64,000 nt of DNA from Anaeramoeba flamelloides (Eukaryota > Metamonada > Anaeramoebidae): the NCBI GenBank assembly GCA_027625915.1, contig JANTQA010000072.1, positions 2,232,001 to 2,296,000 on the forward strand. Reading direction: 5' to 3'. How positions within the stretch are numbered: the stretch's first letter is position 1; the number at the start of each line of letters is the position of its first letter. The position numbers were made by a program, and so were the translations under genes. The notes beneath the pieces were generated by a model. It saw nothing but the letters and a program-made list of their open reading frames with translations, did not search any database and was not told the DNA's origin. Shown in pieces: positions 13,020 through 23,208 of this stretch.

Positions 13020-13310
13020 ATTAAATTTAAATGGTTTGAATAGATATTAGAAGAAAAAATTGATTTTTTCGAAATTTTCAAAATTGAATTCATTTTTTTT
13101 ACATTTTGCTTTTTTTCATTTTTTTTTAAATTTTTTTTGATAATCTATTTTATTTTCAATTTTTTTTTTATTGCCAAATCTATAGTCAACGTGTAAAAAT
13201 GTATAATTCGAAAGTTGTTGACATAATGAAAATGATTGTAGAAAAATCATATTGATTTCTTTTGGAATTTTATTTGGCTTTTCAATTGAAGATCAAAATA
13301 GAACATTTTT
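13020..13310 (+). repeat. 270-bp dispersed repeat, copy 1
   Basis: It shares the order of blocks with 19770-20015 (same strand) and with 25415-25135 (opposite strand). The order is a GAAATTTTCAAAATTGAA-type block, a T-rich tract, TTTTTATTGC followed by AATC, then TTGTAGAAAAATCATATTG, then a GAATTTTATTTGG-like block and TCAATTGAAGATCAAAAT. No ORF and no clear terminal repeats were seen. Class unknown. Confidence 0.6.
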
Positions 13311-14283
13311 GATTTTCCCTTTTCAAATAGAGACAACTAATCCCAACACACTTCGTTTGGGAACTTGGTTTCGAAAAGAAAAGTATGGAAAATGAAATGA
13401 AAATTGTTTCCTATTTTATTATTCAAATACCAGTAGAAGTTCAAAATGAGCCTTATTATTTTTTTCAATAGCAACAACTAAGAATTTGGGTTTTGCTATT
13501 TTCAAAATAATAATTTAATTTATAAATTTTCCTTCATACATATATCAACAATTCTTTACGGTGCTTATTATTCATCTTATTTCTTATTTGTTATTCAATA
13601 GCCAATTATAAAAAACAATTGATATTTGTAAAAAAATATTGGGAATATTGACACAAACAAAGTATATTTAAGAATTTGGTAAATTTCTAACATTGAAGAT
13701 TCCACTTATAAAGAAGTGTTTAAAAAGTATAATTCATATTCGAAACACAATCTCTAAAAATTCAAAATACCTATTTGGAGTACTTTATTAAAAAACGTTT
13801 TATCCCACAATTTTACAATAACCTTACCAATTAAATTATTTCAAATTAATTCAATCTTTATTGTAAGGATCATTAAGCCATGGAAGAATTGTGTGTCCAA
13901 ACCATTGACCGATCTAATTAAAAGTATTTATTCAAATCTCAGTAAAAATAAAAAAAATAAAAAATATCAAGTTCAAAGCAGAATATAATGTTTAGTGATT
14001 TATTTGTTATTGATTAGGTTAAAACAAATCAACAAAGTTTCAAAAAAAAAAAAATGATCGAGAAATAAAAGTAACAAAGAATAAATCAGATTTAGAATAA
14101 AATAAAAAAATTATATTAGATAAAATTAAAAGTTTGATCATTAATAAATTTGGAAATAATAATACTAAAAATAAAGTAAATAATAATAAGAATAAAAGAG
14201 TAAGAAAAATGTTTTGAATGGGAAATTAATGTAATTTCAAAAAAGTGTTGTTCTTTATTATATTTTTTTTTTTTTCTGTAAAA

Positions 14284-16884
14284 TTACTTTTTCGATTCTT
14301 TTTTTTTTTTGATTTTATTTTTCAATTTTGAGAATTTTGATCCTTTTTTGTTTTTCTTTTTCTCATCTTCTTTAGGTTTTTTTGTATCTTTCTTTTTCTT
14401 TTTTTCGTCTTGATCAGTTTTTTGAGAAGATTTCTTCTTTGTCGTTTTTTTCTCTTTTTCTGATGAAGATTTCTTCTTTTTGCTCTTTTTTTTTTTCTCC
14501 TCTTCACCTGATTTTTTCTTTTTTTTTTCCTTTTTAATTTCCTTTTTAATTTCCTTTTCTTCAAGGGTTTCATTTTGAGATTTGGCAATACCAATTCTGT
14601 CACCCATTTTAATTAATGTTTCTATGCCCTTGCCTGTATTTTCCAAAAGGTCGTTGTCGAAAGCGATTTGTTCCTTTTGGAAGACGACGATCTGTGTACT
14701 GCCACCGAATTTGAAATATCCAAATGGATCGCCCTTATGGAACTTGTCGTTTTCTTCGACTTCGAGGCAGATGGAGCCGACGCAGGTGGCACCGACAAAT
14801 ATACAGACGACCTTTCCAAATTCCTCAGTTTCGATTTCGATCACTTGCCTTTTATTTTCTGTGTACACATCGACCTCTGTGTTGATCGCCAAAGGAGAAA
14901 CGGTGTAATAGGCGCCCTCGATCACAGGGTGGATTTTTTTAACTGTACCGCATACGCCAAAATGCACGCGATGGTAGTCCTGTGGGCTTAATCGTGCAAT
15001 AACAACAGCTCCGCCAGAGAATTCCTTCGCAAGCTCCTGCTGTTCCTCGCCACCGAATAAGTTTTGCAGCGTGAAGTTTTTCCCTTTGATCCAGAGCTCC
15101 TTGGACTCCGAAACCGTATTAAAGGCGCTCATTCGGCAATCTGCCGGGCTTGTGGCAACAGAGGTATTCTCCTTTTCCGAAATTGGTCTAGAGCTAGGCT
15201 TTAACTTTCTCGAGAAAAATTCGTTATAGGTGTTGAATTTATCCAATGGCAAAAGAACTTCTTCAAGATTAATGTTATGCTCCTTGACAAAGCCCTTGAT
15301 GTGCTTTTTGGATTTAGGGTCATCCTTTTGCTTTCCCTGCTTGATTGTTAAATTTTTCAAGAGATTTTTGACCTTGCTTGTTCCAATTGTCTTTCGTGAT
15401 GTCTTTGATCTGTACATGGATCGAAGCGAGGATTTGATATATGCGGGGATCTTTTCGTCAACGATTTGCCCCGTTTCTCTTTTAAAGACTTGGATTCTGG
15501 ATGATTTGATTCGCTCTTCAGGATCATTTTCTCCAGAGGGGATATAGGAGTCCATTAATAACTCAATATCGTTCCCCGCGGCTTCCATATTTAAGGCAAT
15601 CGTTCCCAAAATTTCGTATTGTGTCATTCCCTCGAGAGAGAGGTTGCTGATGGGATCATATTTTAAGCTTGTTAGCCCTTGTGTGGTTTTTAAACACCCG
15701 ATGATTTCATCAAATGTTAAATCGCCAGAGTTATCGACGTCAGATTCATCAAAGATCTTGTCAATTTCTTCATCTGTTAATGTCGTTCCAAAGGCTTCAA
15801 GTAAGGCGGTAAGTTCAAGCTTGTCCAGTGATCCGTTGTTGTCGGTATCAAAATGTTCCAAAAAGCAATTCCAAAACATTTTATCTAAATCACCCTGTGG
15901 GAGATATTGTGTCCTGACCTTGAGTTTTCCAACAATTTTTGGTTCCAACTCTTCACTTTTTTTTTTTTCTTTTTTAAGTTTCTTTTTTTTTGAGCCTTCA
16001 GATTTATCTTCAAGCTTCCCACCATGCTTTGCTCCAGTAAGGTGAGAGTCAAGTGTGTGATGTTCTTGAGGAATTTCAATCCAAAATTCTTTTTTTTCTT
16101 GGTCTTCAATTAAGGTTGAGATATCTTGATATTTGTGTCCTAATTGATCATCCTTCTTTTTATCACTATCCCAGAGCCCAATAGATAGCTTGTGGTTTTT
16201 TGTATGCTCATGAACCCAAACACGACATTCTGTTTTCCAAATTGGTTTGTCTCCTTTCAAAATTTGTGTTTTGTATGCTTGGTGTCCAAAAAGAACAGTT
16301 ACATATGGATCTCCTTTACTATTCGTTTTTTTTTTTTTTTTTTTTTTTGAATGTTTATTAAAAGATTATGAACGGAAGGATAAATACAGTTTTGTTTGTT
16401 TGTAATTTAAAATGAGAAAAAGAAGAATTATTCGAAAAATGTGAAAAATTAAAATTAAATTTTTTTTTTTTTTTTTTTTTTTTTTGGTTTTCACATCAAC
16501 CCAACTTAAGTCTTAAGATTAAGGTAATTAGGAAAAACTTGAAACCAAAATACTGTTAAAGATCAATTATAAAAATTAAAATTTTTGCTCACATTTGGAA
16601 ACACAAAGAACCAAATTAAATTTTGAAAATTCTCATTTGAAATTGATTTCGTTAAGATCTTTGGATTTTTTTCATCCAATTTAATAGAAGAAATATTTTT
16701 GAAACTTGAAATAAAAATTTTCATTTCTTAATTAATAAATGACAGAATTCAGTTTAAGAAAATGAGAAAAAAAAAAAAAAAAACTTTTTTTCAAATCAAC
16801 TTTAATTAGAAGACGAAGAAGAACTGATAAAAGAAAATGATCAGTTGCAAAAGAGGTAAATTCTGAAAAAAAAGAAGAAGAAAG

Positions 16885-16918
<34 letters not shown>

Positions 16919-17795
16919 AGAGTGAAAATATTTACCCCATTAAATCAGATTTTTTGATCTCAGCACCTTCCAAAATTGTTAATCTTAATAGACCTAATGG
17001 TCTTTTTTCTAATTGCTGAATTCTGTTTGCTTGAAGTACTTTAATTTCAACATGAATTGTACCTAAATATAATTTGTAAGTAAATGAAATGATTATTATT
17101 ACAAAAAACTTAAATTTAAAGATGAGGGTGCATTGTTTGGTTGGTGGTTTAGAAATAAACTCAAAGATAAAGTTTACCTTTTGGAACGCCTCTAAGAATT
17201 AATTCTTTTTTATAAAGAGCACCCTTTTTAAGGCATTTTAATTTAATTCGAGCTGTACCAATAAGATCATTTTTGGAGCTCTTGTCATAATCATACACAT
17301 TAAAATGTAAAAACTCTGGAAGTTTGATATAAGTGAAGTCAAAGAAATCGTTCCACCTAAAAGAAACAAGTTTTTGTTTTTTATTTATTATTCAGAAAAA
17401 CAATTTTGAAATTTCGGTTTTTAGTGAAAAGGAAAAAAGGGAAAAAAAATTATTAAAAAAAAAATATTAATTAAGAAAAAATTTAAAAAAGAAAAAAAGA
17501 ATTCATACTCTGGGTTAAGAGTTTTCTTTGCAACTTTTGTTAATGCGCTGTGTTGTTTTGGATCAAAAACTTTGACAAAAGGATCGCTCTAAGTAAAATG
17601 ATTTAAGAAAAAAAAAAAAAAAACAACAGAAACAAGAGGAAAAAAAAGAGTTAATTTTTCTTTTTTAAAAAAAAAAAAAAAAAAGAAAAAAAGAAAAAGA
17701 GTTACTGTTCCTCCCAAGTCTTTTGCAACCAAGTTGTTTCCCTTGACAACTGTTACTTCGACAATATTGTATTTTTTGACTAAAGTCTTGGACAT
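14284..17795 (-). CDS. PSD: Phosphatidylserine decarboxylase with two C2 domains and paired EF hands (836 aa, 5 exons)
   Basis: The enzyme converts phosphatidylserine to phosphatidylethanolamine through a self-made pyruvoyl group. Exons are 17795-17706, 17588-17509, 17356-17178, 17062-16936 and 16318-14284. All introns are GT-AG, phases agree (0, 2, 1, 2), and the sum is 837 codons. C2 domain 1 starts at the N-terminus (NIVEVTVVKGNNLVAKDLGG, then SDPFVKVFD across the first join). C2 domain 2 spans about 141-240 (KGDPYVTVLFGHQAYKT). Two canonical EF loops follow: DTDNNGSLDKLE at 316-327 and DVDNSGDLTFDE at 352-363. The catalytic part has SPADCRMSAF (Asp552), DYHRVHFG (His608, His611) and GGST at 697-700, where Ser699 would be the cleavage and pyruvoyl residue. 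A Lys-rich tail of about 90 residues follows. The C2 and EF parts imply Ca2+-linked membrane recruitment, as in Psd2-type rather than mitochondrial enzymes; this is inferred. Confidence 0.95.
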
Positions 17796-18633
17796 TATAT
17801 TTTAAAAAAAAATTAAGAAAAAAATGAAAATAGATTGGAACTTTTAGGTTTTTGAGATCAAATAAAGAGAAGATTCAAATATTTTGTCAGGGATTATTTG
17901 TTGGTGTCTAGACATCTGAGTTTTTTGAAAACGAGAAATATAATTAGTTTTTGTTTTTAACAACAAATTAATTTCCCTTTTCAATTATTTACTTCACTAT
18001 CAATATTTAAGAGCATAATTTTTAAAATTTAAATTTCACTATGAATGTTGTAAAAAAAATTAACCAAGTCAACGTTTCTAAAAAAGAATTTAATTTATTT
18101 GATTCCTTTGGCAACTTGAAATTAATTGAGTTTTTCAATTACAAAAAAGTTTTTTTGATGAGTCACGAACAAGATTTGAGATTAGTTTACTGATAAGGAA
18201 TGAAAAATTGTTTGTTAAAAGATAAACTTGAAAAATAAAAACATTTTTTTCAATTAAAAGACTGTAGTTAATTTGATTGATTTTATATCCACAACCAATC
18301 AACTACTTTGGAAGGTATGAGTTGAATTGAAAAATTACAACCTGTTTTTCAAATTACAGTAGCAAAAAATATTGTATGTCGAATTATAAATCTGAAAAAA
18401 TTTTCCTTCATTTTCTTTTGATAGAAATTTGAAATAGTAACTTCTCAATAAAAGGTTGTAATTTGTGATCTCTGTTGATTTCGTTTGTACTCTTTTTTGG
18501 TTTTCAGTTACTTTTTTATTATTGAGATATTCTGTATGAACTTTGAATTCTAAATAAAAAAGTATTAAGTATGGAAAACAACGAAAAACCAGAAGAAAAC
18601 CTGTCCCATTTAAATTTTAAATGCTAATACAGT

Positions 18634-18850
18634 GATCAAAATAAGACGTGATTAACAACTATAATCCCTGTTTCAAAATATTATCCATGTTTATTTTCGT
18701 ATTGTTCCAATGGAACATCCAATCGACTACCCAATATAATACCCAAGTTCAAATCAATTTTGATAAGAAAGGTCTGGATATTTGTTGTAAATTTTAAATT
18801 ATTAATGCAATTTGTTGTAAATTTTCCATAATATTCTCTGTTTTTTTGAA
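18634..18850 (-). mobile_element. LINE 3'-tail fragment, copy A
   Basis: It matches 40084-40305 and 44055-44280. Shared blocks are GTGATCAA, ATGTTTCAAAATA, TTGTTCCAATG, ACCCAA followed by ATACC, and a final AATTTTAAATT block. In the 44-kb copy the block is joined to a coding piece resembling the C-terminus of a non-LTR reverse-transcriptase protein on the minus strand. This segment is therefore read as the 3' end of a 5'-truncated LINE copy, also on the minus strand. No coding sequence survives here. Confidence 0.6.
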
Positions 18851-18889
18851 TTTATTTTTTGTTTTCTTGGATAAAAATTTTAATCAAAA

Positions 18890-19110
18890 TTTGATTAGAT
18901 TTTTTGAGATAAATTTTGCAATTTGATCCTTCATTTTTCGACTTTTTTTTTTAAATAATAGAACTTTAAGAAATCAAAACCAAATTTAATTAGGGTTTAT
19001 TGTTAGCTTCTTTGATTGGTTAATGTATAGGTCTTCTATAACAAAAAAACACATTTTTTCTTTTGAAACACATATTAAATCTTTTTGCAGGCTTTATTTT
19101 GACAAAAGTA
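18890..19110 (+). repeat. 220-bp block shared with 41370-41580
   Basis: Both copies share TTTTTGAGATAAATTTTG, ATTTGATCCTT, TTAATGTATAGGTCTT and TTTTGACAAAAG in the same order and orientation. In copy A the block follows the LINE tail directly. In copy B it lies about 1 kb away, beyond an intervening inverted-repeat element, so it may be an internal part of the same LINE or an older neighbour of it. Confidence 0.6.
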
Positions 19111-19299
19111 GAGATATTTATAAAACTTTCACAATTGGATTGTCATTTTTGTAAATTTTATCCACATTTTGTAACAGAGGTTGAACCCGAACTCTTGAAA
19201 AATATCAGTTCTATAGATTTTCTAAAGATAAATTGTTGATTTTGACTCAGGATTTGGTAAAATATTTTGAAAAAAATAATAGAATTAATTTCATTTCTT

Positions 19300-19560
19300 A
19301 ATGGATTAATGTGGACAAAGGAGAAGTCTAAGATTAAAGTAGGTTGTTATTGGTTGTAAACAAAATCAGTTTATCATTGTACAAATGCCCCTAAAAAATC
19401 AATAAGTAAAGTTGTACAATTTGTTGATCTCATCAGTAAAAAAAAGATCCTTGGTATTAGTAAAAAAATCCAATAATTTTAGAAAAAAATCTGCATTTTA
19501 CCAAACATTTAAAGATTGATATAATCAATATTTACCTTCAAAAGTTTTAAAAAAACCCTT
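19300..19560 (+). repeat. Single end of the 770-bp inverted-repeat family
   Basis: It aligns with 40325-40600: GGATTA, then AAGGAGAAGTCTA, a conserved TTGTTGATCTCATCA block and AATTTTAGAAAAAAATCT. The matching opposite end was not found nearby, so this is probably a solo or decayed copy. Confidence 0.55.
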
Positions 19561-19769
19561 CTTTATTTTGTATCAAAATTTAGATTAGTTGCCAAACAAT
19601 TCAAATTTTTGAAAAAAATATCATATAAATAACCCATAGTTTTTTTTTGACCAAATTTTTTCTATATTTATAGATACCTATATAAAAGAAATAGATCACA
19701 AATATAACCAAACAATTTTCCAGTCAATGAGTACTAGTTTTAGGGAGTGAAATACATATACTTAAAGGT

Positions 19770-20015
19770 TTTGAATGGGAATTAGAAGTAATCTTTTATT
19801 TCCGAAATTCCAAAATTGAAATCATTTTTTTATGTTTTTTTTTTTTTTTCTGATATTTTTTTTTAGAATTTTTTTTTATTGCAAGATCGATAGTTGCTTG
19901 GTCCAAAAATTCCTTTTTAATGTTATTTATAAAGTAAAAATTATTATAGAGAACCCATTTTGACTTCTAACGGAATAATATTTGAACTTCGAATCGGAAA
20001 TCAAAATTAAACTTG
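19770..20015 (+). repeat. 270-bp dispersed repeat, copy 2
   Basis: Same block order as the copy at 13020-13310, including GAATGGGA followed by ATTAGAAG, an AAAATTGAAATCATTTTTT block, a T-rich tract and TTTTTATTGCAAGATC. It is more diverged in its second half. Confidence 0.55.
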
Positions 20016-20215
20016 TTGTTTTTTTAATAGTGTAATAATAATTTTGGTTTTTCTTTTTTTAAGAAAAACTTTTAATTGATAAGATTGACTTTAGTAGGTT
20101 TATCAATTCTCCTTTGATGTAAATTATTCAATATTTTTTTTTTTTCTTCAAATGCCAATTAGAAAAAATAATTGATATTTGAAAATAATATTTGACCGGT
20201 TTGACAGAAATAATT

Positions 20216-20239
20216 ATATATATATATATATATATATAT
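20216..20239. repeat. (TA)n microsatellite
   Basis: Uninterrupted TA dinucleotide run. Confidence 0.95.
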
Positions 20240-21359
20240 GTTATTGATTAGGTTTTCTACAGCTGTTCCAAGGCTACCGTGGAATTTTATCAATATCAAA
20301 TTTTGATGTTGATATAGATTTTTAAATCTAAGAATATAAGAACAAGAAAGCTTATATTGAAAATATTTTATCATAAATGAGTTGACAAGAAAAATATTCT
20401 TCTAATGTGATCTAAAAATAAATTCAATTTTTTTTGAAATTTTAACTTGTTTCTTAATGAAGTTTTGATGCTCAGAGTAGTTTTGGGTTCTGAAAATTTA
20501 TTTTTTGAAAATCAGAAAAAATTCTTGAATATTGACTCATTTAGGATTTTTTTTTCAATATGAGCTTTATTATTCTCATATTAAACCTTTTAAAAATTTA
20601 TATCAATATCAAAATTTGATATTGATAAATTTTCACGGTAACCCTGAATTGACCACATCACCAAAAAGAATAGTGTAAAATCCAATGAGATTTTGCTTTT
20701 TTATTTTAAAAATATTGAAACGCATTTTACACCCAATATGTATTATTTGTATTTTTTTTTTCGATATTTTAGATTTATCCAAGGAATATATCCACTTAAA
20801 ACTATTAGTTATAGTTAATAAAATTAAAATTTCCAAAGCTGTCTTAAACTAAATTTTATTTTTAAAATTTAAATTATAATATTTTACCTATAAAAAAACA
20901 ATTTTTTTGTTGCTTGGGTAGGTTAAAAAGATTGTATTCTGAGAATATCAATAAATACAACAACTCAAAGAATTTAAAGTTCTGTAGTCTTAATATACAT
21001 TGGAAATAAATAAACTTCATTAAAAAAGATGAAATATCAATTAATGCATTTTTTTATCCAACTTACAATTTTTACTTTATTTTTTTCTACTAGTCTTGTT
21101 TCAAAATAAAAAATTTTTTTTTTTCTTTTTCCAAGGCGACATTCAATTTAATAAAAAAAATACTATATCAAAGTACAATTCAATTTTCAAGATTCCTTCT
21201 TGATTCTATTAAAAAATTTTAAATTAAGAATGGAATTTGTTCAAAATTTATCATTGGATTCTTCAATTTTTATCAATTTTTTTGTTTTTTGAGATTTAAC
21301 TAAAAATTGTCTCTATTTTTTTCGAGAAAAAATTTCAAATTAGATCATACGATTGATCG

Positions 21360-22615
21360 AATAGAGGTTTTGATGATAACATATATTATCGTGATATTAA
21401 CAATAAAATCGTGATAGTATTAAAAAATCACGATTAGTCTGACTTTATCGAGAAAAATCACAAAATCATAATATTCAAAATTATTGCTATAAAATTAAAA
21501 ATTATTTTTTTGAAATCACCTAAAAACAATCTCTTGACTTTTACAAAACCTTGAGACTTTTACAACTCTTTTCCACTTTCAAAAACGTTTGAACGTTTTT
21601 GTTGGGGCAGTGTACCGTCTACAGGTGTTTGAAAGGTATGAAAGAAATAAAACTTTGAAAAAGTGAATGTGCTTGTTTGTTGTGGAAAAAAATTTTTTTA
21701 TTTTCATTTTTTTTTTATCAAAATATAAAGTTTCAAACAAATTTTATGATAAAGGGAATAATTACTCATTTTAGCAATACACCTGAATATAAATTAGAGG
21801 AGTTTTCTTAAAATGGAGTTATTACCTCCACAATTTAAATAACCAAAAAGATTATTGAGTAATTTTACTTCTTATTGGTGATCTATCAAACAAAAACTTC
21901 CAACCTCTAATTGTGTTTTCTGTCCAATTCAAAGATACTCAAAGAAGAAATAGAACAAGATGAAAAATGTATAAATAATCTTAATAATTGGTAATCTTAT
22001 AGCTATGGTTGTTGTAATTGCTTTTGAAAATTTATCCAACCCCCTTTCAGCTTTCTGAGGATATTGAAAATGTTTTCACCCCAAGAAAACATTCTTTAAA
22101 GAACAATTGAAGGGTTGGTTGTTTTAGAAGTTAATTATTCAAGACAATTTCCAACACCAAGATTAACTAAGAAATTATTTATTTCTCTTTAGTTCTTATT
22201 ATTGTTGATATAAAAGGATACATAGATTTGTCAACCATACCAAAATGAAAACACAATAAAACATTTTGATCTGATCCTTGATTCAATCAAGTATCTTTTT
22301 TGTTGTTTTTTCAAAGAATAACTTTTTTCACATAATCTATTTTTTGATCAAAACAAATTTTTTCTTAAAAATGTTGCTTAATTAGCCCAAACACCCATCA
22401 ACTATTATATCGCGATTACTTTTTAATCACAATATTTCGGAATTTATCAAGATTTTTTAATAATTTTCGCCTTTTTAAATAATATTGAAATTTGTTAAAT
22501 TATCATGATAATATTGAATATCCTGATTTTCTAAAATACCTTGATTGTATAGAAATTATCACGATTTTTGGAACTTTATCGCAACTTAAGCATGATATCA
22601 TCAAATCCACTAATT
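21360..22615. mobile_element. Non-autonomous element with imperfect terminal inverted repeats (about 1.25 kb)
   Basis: The left end reads ATAGAGGTTTTGATGATAAC. The right end, read on the minus strand from about 22615, starts TTAGTGGATTTGATGATATC. Both ends are followed by recurrent TATCGTGAT/ATCACGAT and TTATCGCGAT-type motifs. No transposase frame was seen inside. A close relative of the left end lies at 44664-44520 on the opposite strand. It behaves like a defective DNA transposon; the superfamily is not assigned. Confidence 0.5.
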
Positions 22616-23208
22616 TCTATTTTAAAAATATATCTTTAAGAAACCAATATTATAGCCATTTATAATCAATTTTTGGTTTCTTTGAATTTAATATTTCAGT
22701 TTTCCATAAGAAATACTATTTTTTATCTAAAATATGGGACCCATAAGTTGGGAGAGGTTTTTTTTTTACACTATTGTATTTATATAAAAAATGGGAAAAA
22801 AATTAACTTTATTTTTCTTTTCTTTTCCTTTTTTGATACTAATAAATCTGAAATTATACATCCAATTTCTTTGGTTAGTAATTTTTTACTATACACAAAG
22901 TCAAACTTTTGGGTTAAACAACAACCCTTAAAAAAATGAAGAATTGAAAAACGAATTGGTCTGAGTAATTACCTCTGTGTGAAATATTTAAAAGAATCTT
23001 TTTTTTCTGAATTAAAAATTTGTCATTCCGAAAATGAAGAAAAAAGGCACTCATTGAAAAGTTACTTACAACTCTAATCACTTTTCTGAATTCTAAACAC
23101 GACTTATAATTATGACCCTAAATTCAAGAAAACAAAAAGTTTCATTTTTTCTAAAAAGGTTCAAATTTGTTTTTTTCTTTTTACAAAACAACCCTTCAAA
23201 ACCCCATT

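Larger units (their letters stand above)
5767..14283. other. 8.5-kb AT-rich intergenic region
   Basis: No supported gene was seen. Features noted are a more complex patch at 6430-6730 that may be a decayed coding relic, a (TA)n array at about 10058-10081, and one copy of a 270-bp dispersed repeat at 13020-13310. A 72-codon frame at 10891-11109 and an 87-codon minus-strand frame at 12070-11807 have no recognisable family. The rest is A/T runs without evident structure. Confidence 0.5.
17796..23208. other. 5.4-kb intergenic region made largely of repeats
   Basis: This lies between the divergent decarboxylase and TMEM181-type genes. It holds a LINE 3' tail (18634-18850), a second shared block (18890-19110), one end of a terminal-inverted-repeat family (19300-19560), a 270-bp repeat copy (19770-20015), a (TA)n run (20216-20239) and a 1.25-kb element with inverted ends (21360-22615). 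The 88-codon frame at 22673-22939 has no recognisable content. Confidence 0.55.

Noticed and set aside
14582-16109. Overlapping frames on both strands across the decarboxylase exon
   Set aside because: They arise from the longer, less A/T-rich coding exon; none has family similarity.
22673-22939. 88-codon hydrophobic plus-strand frame
   Set aside because: Phe/Ile/Leu-rich because of T-rich DNA; no pattern and no flanking splice signals.
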